Positions 20,925 through 31,468 of a stretch of 64,000 bases of DNA are shown here, one piece after another (the stretch's first letter is position 1; every line of letters starts with the position of its first letter). Source of the DNA: Pseudo-nitzschia pungens (lineage: Eukaryota; Bacillariophyta; Bacillariophyceae; Bacillariales; Bacillariaceae); NCBI GenBank assembly GCA_037355855.1, contig CM074758.1, positions 903,001-967,000 of the forward strand. The letters are read 5' to 3'. The notes under the pieces were generated by a model. The model was not told where the DNA came from. It saw only the letters and a program-made list of their open reading frames with translations, and did no database searches. Both the position numbers and the translations under genes were made by a program.

Positions 20925-21986
20925 TCATTCCTTCCTTCCGTCCATCCCCTCCACGTGCCGCGTGTAATTGAGCAGTTGGGATTTCCAGCATCCGCGCGTG
21001 TCGCTCTGTTCCTTGGCATCTTCGTCCGACCGCGCTTTCGGGGTCGACTCGTAGTCCAGGACACTAATGTTCACATTGCCCTGCTGGATTTCCCGAAAGC
21101 GTCGGTGGGCTTCCCCGTGGAGCATGGCCGCAATCAGAATCTTGTTGGTCCGGCCGTGGGCCACAATGGCAATGTGCCGCGCGTTCGTGCCATTGCGATC
21201 GTGAGCGCCGTCGTCGAGAATCACCCGCGAGAGCGCTCCCATGGATCGTTCCTGGACAATCCGTGTGGATTCTCCCTCCGGTCCCGGCGACCGCGGCCAC
21301 TCGTTTGCAAACGATGACTCGCGCTCGATCTTGGTTTCCCCCCACGGATCGTGGGTTACGTCGTCGCTGGTGCAACCGGGAAAGCAATAGTCCGGATCGT
21401 CCACCACCCTTTGCTTGATGGACAGATATCGTTCGTAGCGTTCCTGGTCGGTGATTGCCGTGTACCGCATTCCCTCCAGCGCACCGAATTTCATTTCGTC
21501 AAAGCCCGAGTCGACAAAGCGTCGAATCAGGCGTTGGTTGTTGCTGTTGTCGCTGCTGCTGCTGCTGTTGTTTCCCGAGAGCATCGTTTCCATCAAAATG
21601 TCGGCCGTTTCCTTGGCCCGGGACATCGAGGAGGATGCCACCACGTCCAGGGGAATGCCCTCCAGCGCCTTTGCGGTCTGGCGCGCCTGAAGCTTTCCCT
21701 TCTCGTTCAGCGGAACGTCAAAGCCCCCGCCCTGGATGCGCCCCTCGAGATTCCAGTCGGTCTGGCCGTGGCGGATCAGGTAAACCCGCACGTATTTTTT
21801 GCAAACGGTGGCATCGGCATCGGCGTCGATCGCCGGAAGGGGCGGCAACAGCTTCCGCAGCGGCAAGGATTGCGTCATTGCCGGGTTGGAGTTGGAGTAA
21901 GTGGGATTGTTTTTCATCCCCCCGGTCACGAAGGATACGGAATGAGGAACCTGGTTTCTTCGTTGGTTTCTATCGACACGGATCAT
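20925..21986 (-). CDS. Histidine phosphatase superfamily (phosphoglycerate-mutase-like) protein
   Basis: 353 residues from ATG 21986 (MIRVDRNQRR); the frame stays open upstream through a 19-base T run (poly-Lys on the minus strand), without an ATG. Catalytic motif LIRHGQTDWN with the nucleophilic His at about residue 73. The phosphate-pocket Arg follows in the SMSRAKETADIL block, and the second His in HIAIVAHGRTNKILI. The family covers fructose-bisphosphatase-type, cofactor-dependent mutase and broad phosphatase activities; the substrate cannot be told from sequence. A Ser/Asn run and a long insert between FDEMKFGALEGM and the distal His enlarge the domain. The first 60 residues are unlike the core and may be a presequence. 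Confidence 0.85.
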   Translation of the reverse strand: MIRVDRNQRRNQVPHSVSFVTGGMKNNPTYSNSNPAMTQSLPLRKLLPPLPAIDADADATVCKKYVRVYLIRHGQTDWNLEGRIQGGGFDVPLNEKGKLQARQTAKALEGIPLDVVASSSMSRAKETADILMETMLSGNNSSSSSDNSNNQRLIRRFVDSGFDEMKFGALEGMRYTAITDQERYERYLSIKQRVVDDPDYCFPGCTSDDVTHDPWGETKIERESSFANEWPRSPGPEGESTRIVQERSMGALSRVILDDGAHDRNGTNARHIAIVAHGRTNKILIAAMLHGEAHRRFREIQQGNVNISVLDYESTPKARSDEDAKEQSDTRGCWKSQLLNYTRHVEGMDGRKE

Positions 21987-22937
21987 TGTTTTTTTTTTTT
22001 TTTTTTTCGGTTTCGTTTCTCTCACATGCTCCGCTCACAACAAAGAGCTTGTGAACGGGATCGATGGATGGTGGGAGATGGTGCGATTGATTGTTTGGTT
22101 GGTTGGTTGGTTGGTTGGTTGTTTCTTTAATTGATTGTAAGATTCCTTCCTCCCTTCATTGACTATGCTGGAGATAGTACGACTATGGTATGAAAAGGGT
22201 AGTATCGTTGTTTCGCCATTCGCTATTCGCCATTCGCCATTTTTATTTTCGTCCCATCCTATGTAACTTACCCGTTCAACTTTTCGTGGGGTAGGTTTCG
22301 GTCCGACTTTCATGTGGTAGGTTTCGGGAAACGGCATTGGATTGGAGACGTCACCCATTGGTGCGGTAATGATTATGATTCTAATCAACGGTCACAAGAA
22401 TAGTTTCTGTGCGTTTTCATTCGTCAGCAAATTTTCATTCGTGACACGACTCCGAAACATGCGCGGTCGACCAGTATTTGTAGACGTAGGTACCGTACTT
22501 GTAAGTAAGGTTAAGTTACCGATACATTGGCAACAATGAACAATAAATAATGAATACCGTATCAGGCGCACTAGCGAATGTTCAACGACCAAAATCCAAA
22601 TCCAAAATACGAAGTACTAAACGAGTAAGGTTACTACCAGTATGCAACAGAAAACCTTCCTTGTTCTTTCACTCGTAGCAAGGACAACAAACCTCCTCTA
22701 TCTTACCATCTTAATAATCTATTCTCTCTCTCAATAGAAAGTCGTGTGGTATTTTAAAAATATACTACTACGTACCGTACGATAGTAGTGACGGAATAAA
22801 TATTTTAAAAGAATACTCTGTAACTTACTTCATAATGGTCCAACTCGGAACTGATCCATTCTCCGCAGAAACAAAACCAAAGACTAAGTTACGGTATGGT
22901 AATTAGGGCTGGGATCGACACTTGCAAAAGAAAATGG
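21987..22937. other. Intergenic, poly-T and TTGG repeats
   Basis: A T19 run at 21989-22007 and a TTGG tetranucleotide repeat at about 22092-22119. A GTAAGGTTAC decamer lies at 22625. No gene seen. Confidence 0.5.
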
Positions 22938-23017
22938 TGACATCGAGGGGATTCGAACCCCCGCCAATTAAGACAACGGCCTTAACGTTGCGCCTTAGAC
23001 CGCTCGGCCACAATGTC
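22938..23017 (-). tRNA. tRNA-Leu (AAG)
   Basis: An 80-nt class II cloverleaf on the minus strand. Acceptor GACATTG pairs with CGATGTC (one G-U), the discriminator is A, and the D arm is GCC/GGC with GAGCGGTCTAA. Anticodon stem CAACG/CGTTG carries loop TTAAGGC (anticodon AAG), then a long variable arm and the T arm GGGGG-TTCGAAT-CCCCT. A T4 run follows within four bases as terminator. No intron. Confidence 0.93.
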
Positions 23018-23559
23018 ACTTGCTGCAAGTACGACCCAATTTTGGGTTTACAAAGTCTCATCAAATCCCGTACAAACTTTCATCAAATCGATCAATCGAC
23101 TTACTCCGGATTGTTGTCTGCGAGAGCACAGATCTTTTCGAACAAAGAGAATGATTCTTTTCACAGTTTGTGGCATACCGGTAGATCAATCATCAATCCA
23201 AACAAAGATACACATATCATGCCACAACCAGAGACCACTTCGTTGACGATATAACATATTCCGGGGTGGCGGCATTCCAACAAATGACCGAAGCACTGCA
23301 AGCATCCCAGAGCTGCGGACACTATTCCCAGGAACTATTCTGGCGACAAACAACGTCAGGATGTCTATGATAGGTTAAGATTCCCGCGCCGTGGTGGCAT
23401 TGATGGGTATTCGTTATTCGTTATTCGCTATTCGTTACATGGTTGTCGGTTAAAGGCTTTCGATTGGCGCGTACAAATTATATTGCTTTGCTTTCCATTC
23501 CATCCCAAAAAATCTTGGTCCCGCCTGCTGTGGATTGGTATTTCATCCACGCAATGGCA
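23018..23559. other. Intergenic, no gene seen
   Basis: Between tRNA-Leu and the membrane-protein stop at 23560. Only short frames; a TTCGTTATTCG-like short repeat lies at about 23409-23440. Confidence 0.5.
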
Positions 23560-24829
23560 TTAGTGGCTCCAACCGTGGGCACGATCGACTTCGACTTCGT
23601 CGTCGACGTCATCGTCCGATGACATCTCCCAGGTTTTGCGCTGTGGGGATGGCGTGGAATTGCCTCTCCTTCGCTCTCCTCCCAGAGATGGTGGGGAGGG
23701 CGCGAGGGACTTCCGGCGTCGTGGTCGTCCGAGTTCTTCGTCTCCGTAGTCGTCCTCTCCATAGTCGTCGTCGTCGTCGTCATCATCTTCATAATTATCG
23801 CCGTCGTCGTTCCCACCCGAGCACTCTCCGCACAACGACGCAATCACCGGTCCCCTCGAGGGGTGCAAGAACCCAACCGGATCCTCGGCAGCAATTCTTG
23901 ATAGCTCCAGCACCATCGACGCCCATCCGGTAGAGTTCCCGTTTCGCAAAAGAATCCTCCGGCAGCGGTCCCTGACGCTCGGGGAGGATCCGCTTCCGCT
24001 CGCGCTTCCGCAAAACCTGGTGACAACAAACCGGAGAAAGCACACCATTCCGACCCCGAGCGCAATCGTTTGGGTGCGATCGCCGCTGGGTTGTCCGAGG
24101 CCTCCCGTGCGCCACCCGACCAGTTCCGCGCATCCCCAGATGGCCCCGGCCCCGCCCAGGACCTCCAGGACGAACTGGCAGGCCAGAGAAGCGGAAGCGA
24201 TCGACGCCAGGAGCAGAGCGGCGAGCGGTCCGGGAAGGTCTCGCTCCTGCTGGCGAGACACCCTTCGTCGGCGTCGGACGGCGGTGCGAGACCCGGGAGG
24301 ATTCGTTGTCGTTGTAGTTGTAGTTGTCGTCGTTGTCGTTGTCCTCATCGATGCTATTGTTGATGGTGGCCACCTTTCGGTAGATCCCGTCCCCGTCGGC
24401 TCTGCTTTTGCTCCGGGAGCGCCGCAATCGGTAGCCCGGGTGCGTGTGCCCCAGCAGCAGCTGCAGGGCAAACGCGTGCGGCGCTACGTGGTGTTCGTGC
24501 TTGGGATCCAGCAAAAAGCGGGGGAGTCTCGTCTTGGTCTTGGCCTTGGCCTTGGTCGATGATTTCACGTCTTCCGTGTTGGACGTTGCTGTCGATGTGG
24601 AGATTGATTCTTGCTCTTGCATCGCTTCCATCCATTGTTCGCGGAGCTCGTGGGGCTTGCGCTTCTTCAGATCTTCCGGGGAGAACGAACCAAAGACACG
24701 TCGCAGACTCTCGACATCGATTTCATCGTCGTCGTCATCGTCGTCGTCATATTCGTTGATGGTGGAAGGATCAGTTACGATTTCGTCCCTCCCCGATGGT
24801 GTGCGGTGCGATGGTTGGCTTCCAGTCAT
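23560..24829 (-). CDS. Uncharacterised membrane protein with acidic termini, one frame break
   Basis: ATG 24829 starts a hydrophilic half: an acidic run, then VESLRRVFGSFSPEDLKKRK, a helical HELREQWMEAMQEQE segment and PRFLLDPKHEHHVAPHAF. The hydrophobic half is in the +1 frame: LAALLLASIASASLACQFV, then IWGCAELVGW, then ALGVGMVCFLRFVV. After it come an amphipathic MVLELSRIAAEDPVGF segment and a long Asp-rich tail to 23560. The halves must join around 24240-24300. A 46-nt GT-AG intron (GTCTCG...GCAG) would join them, but so would removal of one base from the GGG near AAGGGTGTC. Two or three membrane helices in total. No family is recognised. Confidence 0.5.
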
Positions 24830-24862
24830 GTGTGTGTATGTGTGTGTGTGTGTGTGTGTGTG
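24830..24862. repeat. TG dinucleotide microsatellite
   Basis: About 15 TG units with one TA interruption, directly upstream of ATG 24829 on the minus strand, so in that gene's leader or promoter. Confidence 0.85.
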
Positions 24863-25642
24863 TTGTTTCCGTTTGCGCTTCTCACTGGATTTGTGTTTGT
24901 AGTTTGTACCGTAGGGTTATGAATTAACTAGGCCAATTATTATTTGATCGGCGTAACCGTTGGAGTAGTTTGATACGACTGCAATGTTATCTTTCCTTTG
25001 TCCTGCTGGGTGCACTATTGTACTTGTACTTGTGTCGTGTTTTAGCGGGTTCGAAGTTTGGAGTTTGGAACTGAGGTAATTACCGTAGTGAGGTTGATAG
25101 TTGATTGGAACACGACGGAAAGTTTTTGAATTCATTCTGCATTCGCTCCTTCGACACGATTGCTTACCGTAACGGGACGTACAGGACGAGTGATGATTGA
25201 TTCTGAACGGGTAAATTACTATCGTCGCTTTGCCGCTCCCGACAGGCAGTATCGAAACTCCGTTCACCTGTCGTGTGACGGTTCAACTTTGAACGGACCC
25301 GCTCGGACCATCGTCACGCCCCTCGAATCGTGTTTTGAATCCCGATTTTAGTCACGGTTGCGAACGAGATGGAGGGAAAACCCTCCTCGCTGCACATCCG
25401 TTTCGTACGATACGTATCTAGATATATATGGAAGTATAATTATGAGTATGGTAGGTAAGGAGTAAGGAGTAATGAGACCCCGACGTACGACGGCCAGTAC
25501 GTCAGCTCATTCCAATGAATTATTGTTTCGGTCTTTGTGACGGATGATGGCTGCTGATTGATGATGTTTGTTGCCGTCACAGAAAACGTTTCGATCCAAA
25601 ATCTCGAGAATAACTTCACGTACCGTTACCGTTACGAATAGG
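24863..25642. other. Intergenic, no gene seen
   Basis: Spacer between two divergent genes. Short frames only. Confidence 0.5.
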
Positions 25643-25652
25643 GTAAGGTTAC
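25643..25652 (+). promoter_or_regulatory. Recurrent decamer GTAAGGTTAC in the promoter of the SET/P4H gene
   Basis: An exact copy of a decamer found six times in the window's spacers, here about 150 bases upstream of ATG 25795. Regulatory function is a guess from recurrence and position. Confidence 0.25.
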
Positions 25653-25721
25653 CAGTACAGAACATATTCGGATACGTCTTTGTCTTCTCCCATCCAACAC
25701 GGAGAAAGAAACGACAGCCCC

Positions 25722-25774
25722 GAATCCGATCCGATCCGATCCGATCCAATCCAATCCAATCCAATCCAATCCAT
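25722..25774. repeat. GATCC/AATCC pentanucleotide microsatellite
   Basis: A run of CCGAT then CCAAT pentamers (about ten units) ending 20 bases before ATG 25795. Confidence 0.85.
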
Positions 25775-25794
25775 ACAAAACACATCGACACGAC

Positions 25795-27453
25795 ATGACA
25801 GGTCGTTTCTTTCTTTCCGCAGCCGCCGTCCTGGGCGCCGTGGCGCTTGTCGTTCCTACTCCCTGCTCGGCATTGAGCGGCACCCAACCCGGGAAGAGGG
25901 GATTCGGTGCCGCCGGGACGCAGCGACCGCAGCAAACGCCCAAAAGGATTCCCGGGAACGATGCGGCCGCCGAGCAGATCGCTCGGTCCCTCTTTGGGGT
26001 CTGTTCCCACCTGCAGAACCCCGACCTGTACGTTCCGTCCTGGGCCGACGCCTGCGCCGTCCGCGACACCGATGGGGCACTGGTCGCCTCCCGGGACATT
26101 GCCCGCGGTGACATTGTGAGCCTCTACCCGATCCATTCGCTCGGCCTCCGGGGCGACAAGAGCAAGTCCAAGAACAAAAGCAAAAACAAAAGCAAACCCA
26201 TCAAGACGAAGAATCGCAGGGGCGGACCAAACTCGAAATCGAAATCGAAAAGCGCGCGATCCTCCGATTACCTGGTCTACGATGCCGACCGGGACGGGGC
26301 CTTTTTTGGATCGAGCCGCCGGACCGCGAGCTACTGCATCGATTTCCCGGCCATGACGGACCGCCCGGAGCTCCGGGGCCAGTCGCTCTTTCTGGACGCC
26401 AACCCGGACCGCGCCGGCGTCCCGGGGTGGCTGGGGCACCTCTGCCGCCGATCCCCCTCGGACGCCTCCTCCGGCAACGCCAACTGCGCGGCGATCCCCG
26501 TCGAGGGAGCGGTTCCCCTGGTCATGGTGGTGGCCACCCGGGAGATTCCCAGCGGAGCCGAGCTGGTCCGGGACGTGGCCACCAACCGGGGAGAGGCCAT
26601 CGTGAGGGATCGCATCACCCAGAGCGGCAAATTGGCGATGGAAAAATACGCTCCCCAGATTGCCGAGCTCAAGGGATTTACCGACATGGTCTACGGCGTC
26701 CAAACCGACAACGGCGGCACCGGAGACGACGACGACGACGGCACTCCGGTTGCCGCCGACCGAGCCGCCGACAAAGCCGAAACCACTGACCCATCGGCGC
26801 GCAAATCGATCAACCTGGACTATCCCGGCCTCGTCGAATTCCACTCCGATCCGGACGTTTACGCGGTCGACCAATTCCTCACGGCCGACGAGTGCGATCG
26901 CATCGTCGCCAAGTGCGAGCCACACACGGCACCCTGCGTCGTGGTCACCGACGAACTGGAGGTCCGGCCCGACGAAAGGACCCGGACCAGCACCGAGGCG
27001 CTCCTCCCCCGGGCCGAGGCCCCCACCATCGTGGCCAAGCTGAAAGACCTCCTCGAGTGCTCCGAGGACCAGCTGGAAATCCTCCAGGTGCTCCGGTACC
27101 AGACCGGACAGGAATTCAAGCTGCACACGGACGGATTCGACGGGCCGGTGACGGCCTCCGGCTTTGCGAACTCGGGACGCCTCGTCACCATCTTTGTCTA
27201 CCTCAACGACGTCCGCAGAGGCGGCCACACCGAATTCCCCGAGCTCGGATTCACGGTCGCTCCCAAGAAGGGGAGCGCGATCGTCCACTTCCCAGCGAGC
27301 ATCGGACTCGAGGAGGACCCCCGGACGGTTCACCGGGGAATGCCCGCGATCGACGAAAAGTGGCTCCTGGCCACGTGGGTCTGGAAGCACGAGCGGACCG
27401 ACGAGGCCTACGCCGAGTCGCGGCTTCCCACTCTCAGCGGGGACGTCATATGA
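25795..27453 (+). CDS. Secreted fusion of a degenerate SET domain with a prolyl 4-hydroxylase (2OG-Fe(II) dioxygenase)
   Basis: 552 residues, single exon, starting with a signal peptide (MTGRFFLSAAAVLGAVALVV, cleavage near CSA-LSG). Residues about 95-270 have SET-like order: LVASRDIARGDIVSLYPI, later NANCAAIPVEGAVPL and VATREIPSGAELVRDVA. The catalytic NHSCxPN and final Tyr are not intact, and a Lys-rich run lies inside. Residues about 360-540 are a P4H catalytic domain: YQTGQEFKLHTDGFDG with Fe ligands H444 and D446, VYLNDVRRGGHTEFPELG, distal His H513 in TVHRG, and the 2-oxoglutarate Lys K522 in DEKWLLATWVW. P4Hs hydroxylate proline in the secretory pathway. Prolyl hydroxylation is well supported; methyltransferase activity is doubtful. 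GC is much higher than in the flanks. Confidence 0.85.
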   Translation: MTGRFFLSAAAVLGAVALVVPTPCSALSGTQPGKRGFGAAGTQRPQQTPKRIPGNDAAAEQIARSLFGVCSHLQNPDLYVPSWADACAVRDTDGALVASRDIARGDIVSLYPIHSLGLRGDKSKSKNKSKNKSKPIKTKNRRGGPNSKSKSKSARSSDYLVYDADRDGAFFGSSRRTASYCIDFPAMTDRPELRGQSLFLDANPDRAGVPGWLGHLCRRSPSDASSGNANCAAIPVEGAVPLVMVVATREIPSGAELVRDVATNRGEAIVRDRITQSGKLAMEKYAPQIAELKGFTDMVYGVQTDNGGTGDDDDDGTPVAADRAADKAETTDPSARKSINLDYPGLVEFHSDPDVYAVDQFLTADECDRIVAKCEPHTAPCVVVTDELEVRPDERTRTSTEALLPRAEAPTIVAKLKDLLECSEDQLEILQVLRYQTGQEFKLHTDGFDGPVTASGFANSGRLVTIFVYLNDVRRGGHTEFPELGFTVAPKKGSAIVHFPASIGLEEDPRTVHRGMPAIDEKWLLATWVWKHERTDEAYAESRLPTLSGDVI

Positions 27454-28680
27454 CGGGACGGGAGAAAGAAAGCAACGCAACGCGACGAGGCAAGGCGAGG
27501 CAAGGCAAGGCAAGGCAAATCATCGCAAGCGAACCGCGAGGCGCGACAGGGCGGAGCGAACCAATCGCAACGGGGACGGCGACGACGAATCACGAAACCA
27601 GCGGCACATTCGATGCAAAACCATCGGCAACAATGCAGCGAACCGGCAAAAAGCACTAATCCTTAGTATTAACACAAAGAATCCATATCGCTTGTATTAT
27701 ATTCGTAGAGAAAAAAGCCGACTGAACAATCAAACGGATGTGTGGCCAATCACAAAGGAAAAGTTTGAAGTTAAACAGGACCTACTCCAAGAAATCATCG
27801 CGGTCCCCAGAATGCGAGACTCGGCTTTCTATCTAGCGGTTATCGAATCGAAAGAAATGGACACGACTATTGTTGCCTTCTGGTAACAAGAGAAGCGGAC
27901 GGAATGAGAATGGAACAGACTATTCGAGCTTGCCAAGGTATCCTCCATGTTTGGCTTCAACCTATCAACCCAAGTTTCTTCTTGTCTACCGAACAAACGC
28001 ATCTGGCATCACCTGCGAAACGAAGTCAGACCTTCGGTGTTCAGGTCGTAGCGCCCTGAGAAATGAACACAGACGTCTACTGTGACGGTCGTAGCGCCGC
28101 CAGGTGCCAAATGGATCCACTTGATCCAAGAATGCGCCCTCTTCCTTTTTGATTGCGTCCTGTCACTTGATCCAAGAATGCGCCCTTTTCCTTTTTGATT
28201 GCGTGCTGTCGAGAACTCCCCCCCCCCCCCCCTCAGCAAAACCAAATTCAAACGCTTGGTCTGGGTTCGTCCCCCGTTCGGCGAATTCCGCTTCTTCCGT
28301 TGGCGACTCCATGGATATATCTTACAATAACGTCGATTGATTCGGGAATAATGGCAGACAGTTCCCATCTAGGACTAAATCGTTCTGCGTATCCCGTCAC
28401 CTTAAAATTTCGTTTGGTGGGTCTCTTCTCGGAGGTTGGGGTTAGTTCGTTGTCTTGAGGAGTCAGGGAGGCCATTTCTGTAGGGTTATTGCACGTAGTT
28501 TATGTCTTGGAGCAACAATGAGCACAGTTCCCGATCAATAAATCCGATCGACTGTAGCAATTAGCGTCATCCGGAGTAACTCAGATACTGCTAGGTCGTA
28601 CACTTTACTTCTGTATCAGGCATACGTGCCTTCCACAAGCTGGGGTGTATCACGTTCGGTGCTCGTGCTTGTAGAATACT
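27454..28680. other. Intergenic with GC-pentamer, 46-bp tandem and poly-C repeats
   Basis: A GGCAA repeat at about 27490-27518; two copies of a 46-base unit (CACTTGATCCAAGAATGCGC...) at 28118-28209; a poly-C run of about 15 at 28217-28232. No gene is supported. Confidence 0.55.
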
Positions 28681-29180
28681 ATTCTTCTGCTTGCTGCTTC
28701 GTTGAGTTCTGTTACGCTTGCATCAGGACACTCGTAACAGGGCGTCTCGTAACAGGGCGTCTCGTAACAGTAGGCCTACACTCGTAACAGGACGCTCGTA
28801 ACAGGAGACGCCGTCCCTGTTGCAGTTAGCACGCTTTGACTCGAGAAGGAAATGCACTATTATGACAACGTCCTATTCCAAAAGCAATGGTGCTCGGATC
28901 ACGGGGACACGCTCTCCCTGTTACAGATGGAATGATTGCAGTCGCAGGGACAAGCAAGCGATGCTCCGGATTCGACCGGCACAATATGATTATACTGTCG
29001 AGACGGCTAAAGCAATGCGAGGAAGCCTAGCGAACGCAACGAGTGTCCTATTACGAGCGTCCTGTTACGAGTGTACTGTTACGGGTCACCTTGTTACGAG
29101 ACGCCCTGTTACGAGACGCCATGTTACAAGTGTCCTGATGCGAGCGTAACAAAGAACTCAACGAAGCAGCAAGCAGAATA
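28681..29180. mobile_element. Non-coding element with ~130-bp terminal inverted repeats built of TCGTAACAGG sub-repeats
   Basis: The left arm 28681-28810 (ATTCTTCTGCTTGCTGCTTC through GTAACAGGAG) is mirrored by 29041-29180, which ends GAAGCAGCAAGCAGAATAT. The arms are over about 85% identical as inverse copies, including the order of their internal TCGTAACAGGGCG tandem units. The 230 bases between them hold no recognisable gene. This is the structure of a foldback or MITE-like transposon; the autonomous partner is unknown. Confidence 0.65.
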
Positions 29181-29271
29181 TCTTCTCGGAGTGAGTTCCT
29201 GTGACGCAAGCGTTGCCGACACTCTTCTTCAAGTCGGCCACATTGTTACCATGCGTCGCGCATGCTTTGTT

Positions 29272-29272
29272 C

Positions 29273-29305
<33 letters not shown>
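29272..29305. repeat. CTG trinucleotide microsatellite
   Basis: About ten CTG units in non-coding sequence. Confidence 0.85.
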
Positions 29306-29306
<1 letters not shown>

Positions 29307-29611
29307 TTTTCTCAGCCTCTCTGACTCTTCTTTTGCAACTCTTGTTTTCGGGTGGTTGTATCTTCTGATTCGCAGACCGCATTTGAGCCCACTATCATTG
29401 ATTACGGTACCTAACACCTGTCCACCAATTCTTGCAGAATCTTCGTACGACTTACAACAGGTGCGAAAATGGAATACGGTCCCAACAGGGAGTGTGCATT
29501 ATACAGCAATAGTTTGGTATAATATTATGATAGGAATGCATGCATGAATATGTAATAGCAAGATATTAGAAACGTTATTGATTCATTATAAATTAAAATG
29601 CATCGTTCATT

Positions 29612-31468
29612 TTATTTTTGTTTGGAAGGATGCGACGACTTCTCGCTTCCGGATTTGCCGCGCTTGTCGCTGGCTGCGTCGTCGCCGTGGTAGAACCCAA
29701 TGGCTCCCAGGACCACCGCCGTCGTCCCGCTGGTGAGTGTGGCGCCCACCAAGAGCGAGCTCGCCGGCAGCGAGAACGAGGAGCCGCGATCCCCGCTCGA
29801 CGATCCGGAACCTCCTCCTCCTCCTCCCAGGATGCCCCGGAAGACGTCCGACAGGGGACGCGTGAGAGACTCGGTCGTGTAGGTCCCGCTCAGGAGACCG
29901 TAAGCCCCGATCGTCAAGCCGAGAGCCGTTACCCCGATGCTGGCCCGCAACACGGGACCCCGGAACGCGCTCTGAAAGGATTCCTGGGCCCGTATTCTCA
30001 CCGATTGACTGGCCGTTCCGACGATGTTGCTCATTGCGGTTCCGATCGCATCGAACAAGACAAAATCCCCGTCCACCACGATTCTTCTTTCGCTGTTGTC
30101 GCGATCCAGTGGCGGTCTCGCGGAATTGGTTTGTCCATGAGACGCGGATGCGGATGCGGATGCCGGTGCACGCGCGGGGGGCGGTGCCGGTGCGCTTCGA
30201 TCGACGGCTTGTTGCGGTGCCTCGTTCAGCACGACGGCCCGGCCCACGATGGGGGATACGGTTGCTGGTATATCGTTCGCTGCGGGATTCGAGGCGCGGG
30301 AGGAAGGCGGATTTTCCTGCCCCGTGGTGATTGTGGGTGCCACGGCGGCAGCTGCCGCGGCGGCGATGGGTGTGCCGGAAAAAGCTCCCAAGCCCGAGCT
30401 CGCACTCGTGGGATCATCGTCGGCACCCAGATGACTCGTGTCTCCCCAGCTCACTCCCTCCGGAATCGTTGGCGGCAATTCCAATCGATTGCTGCTGCTG
30501 CTGGAAAGACGGGTATTATTCTGCATCTGCAACAATTGTTGCTGCTGGCGCAATCGTTCGTCTCCCATGAGGAGGCGCATGAGGAAGCTGTTCGCTTCTC
30601 CGTTGTTTGGATGGAGGTGGCGGTTGCGGTTGTGGAGATATCCGAGCAATCCGTGCTCGTTCCTGAGGAGCCGCTGGTGGTGCGGTGACAGCTGACCAAC
30701 GTAGGCATCGCGTTGCTCGCGAGTGAGTCCCGGGATCATGTAGAGCAAAATGTACGGCATGTGCTCGCTCACGCCGAAAATCCCGTCGGGGTCGGTCAAG
30801 ATATCGTGGAGACTGGAGGATGTGAGCGCCTCGTACATGCCCCGGGGCAAATAATCTCCGATCCCTCGCCCCTCGAGAACGCTTCGGTTGAATTCCCATT
30901 GCAGATACACGGCCAAGCGAGCCATAAAAACCGCGGAGACGCCACCGAAAAGGATCATGGACATCAGGAGCGCGGTGGGAACCAACAAGTAGAGAAACAT
31001 CGAAAACGTGACACCCGTTGCGATTCCCAATTGCCGCAGTTGCCTCAGGTTGTTCCTCCGTCGTTCTTGGATGGCTGATTCGTGGCAATCCAGTCTGGAG
31101 TGGTTGCTGCCACTGCTTCGTATGCTGTTGGAATCCGCTTCGTTGGAAGCTCTCATCTCCATCGTGAGGGCCGACATGGGCGTTGCGTTCCCCGTTGCTG
31201 CTGGTGTTTGGGGAGCTCCACCAACTGCGCCTGCGCCTGCGCCTGCTCCGGCAACCACGGAAGTCAGATCGCTGGCAAAGGACATGCTTCCGATGCTGGT
31301 CTCTGCCGATGTCTGTTCGTCGTCGACTTCGTCGTCCTCGTCCAAAGCTACCGTTAGCTTTTTGATCGGAGAGATCCCATCGCTGCCGTTCCTGTCTCCG
31401 GGACCAAACGGTGTCCTCCAGGGTGGTCTGCGGCCATCGTCGTCGTCGTCTTCGTTGGGCAAGCTCAT
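29612..31468 (-). CDS. Uncharacterised multi-pass membrane protein
   Basis: 618 residues, single exon, from ATG 31468 (MSLPNEDDDDDGRR). Residues 1-130 are acidic and disordered. An Arg/Gln-rich helix (IQERRRNNLRQLRQLGI) precedes a long hydrophobic block at about 150-190 (MFLYLLVPTALLMSMILFGG, then AVFMARLAVYLQWEF), probably two helices. Next comes GRGIGDYLPRGMYEALT with DPDGIFGVSEHMPYILLY and PGLTREQRDAYVGQLSPHHQ, the most ordered part. The middle is Gln/Ser/Ala-rich. Two further hydrophobic segments follow near the C-terminus (ASIGVTALGLTIGAYGLLSG and LLVGATLTSGTTAVVLGAIG), then a Lys/Ser-rich tail. No family is recognised. The low complexity is confined to linkers, so the coding call is solid. 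Confidence 0.7.
   Translation of the reverse strand: MSLPNEDDDDDGRRPPWRTPFGPGDRNGSDGISPIKKLTVALDEDDEVDDEQTSAETSIGSMSFASDLTSVVAGAGAGAGAVGGAPQTPAATGNATPMSALTMEMRASNEADSNSIRSSGSNHSRLDCHESAIQERRRNNLRQLRQLGIATGVTFSMFLYLLVPTALLMSMILFGGVSAVFMARLAVYLQWEFNRSVLEGRGIGDYLPRGMYEALTSSSLHDILTDPDGIFGVSEHMPYILLYMIPGLTREQRDAYVGQLSPHHQRLLRNEHGLLGYLHNRNRHLHPNNGEANSFLMRLLMGDERLRQQQQLLQMQNNTRLSSSSSNRLELPPTIPEGVSWGDTSHLGADDDPTSASSGLGAFSGTPIAAAAAAAVAPTITTGQENPPSSRASNPAANDIPATVSPIVGRAVVLNEAPQQAVDRSAPAPPPARAPASASASASHGQTNSARPPLDRDNSERRIVVDGDFVLFDAIGTAMSNIVGTASQSVRIRAQESFQSAFRGPVLRASIGVTALGLTIGAYGLLSGTYTTESLTRPLSDVFRGILGGGGGGSGSSSGDRGSSFSLPASSLLVGATLTSGTTAVVLGAIGFYHGDDAASDKRGKSGSEKSSHPSKQK

Noticed and set aside
24244..24290. 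46-nt GT-AG intron to join the two halves of the membrane protein
   Set aside because: It fits the frame, but it is far shorter than the other introns here (98 nt and up), and one surplus base explains the break as in ten other places. Kept only as an alternative.
25507..27513. 668-codon open frame on the - strand opposite the SET/P4H gene
   Set aside because: Antisense of a GC-rich gene with few AT-rich stops; composition is Gly/Val/Arg-rich without motifs.
28739..29130. TCGTAACAGG repeats considered as a CRISPR-like array
   Set aside because: Units are contiguous with variable spacing of a few bases and form inverse arms; there are no spacers, and the genome is eukaryotic.
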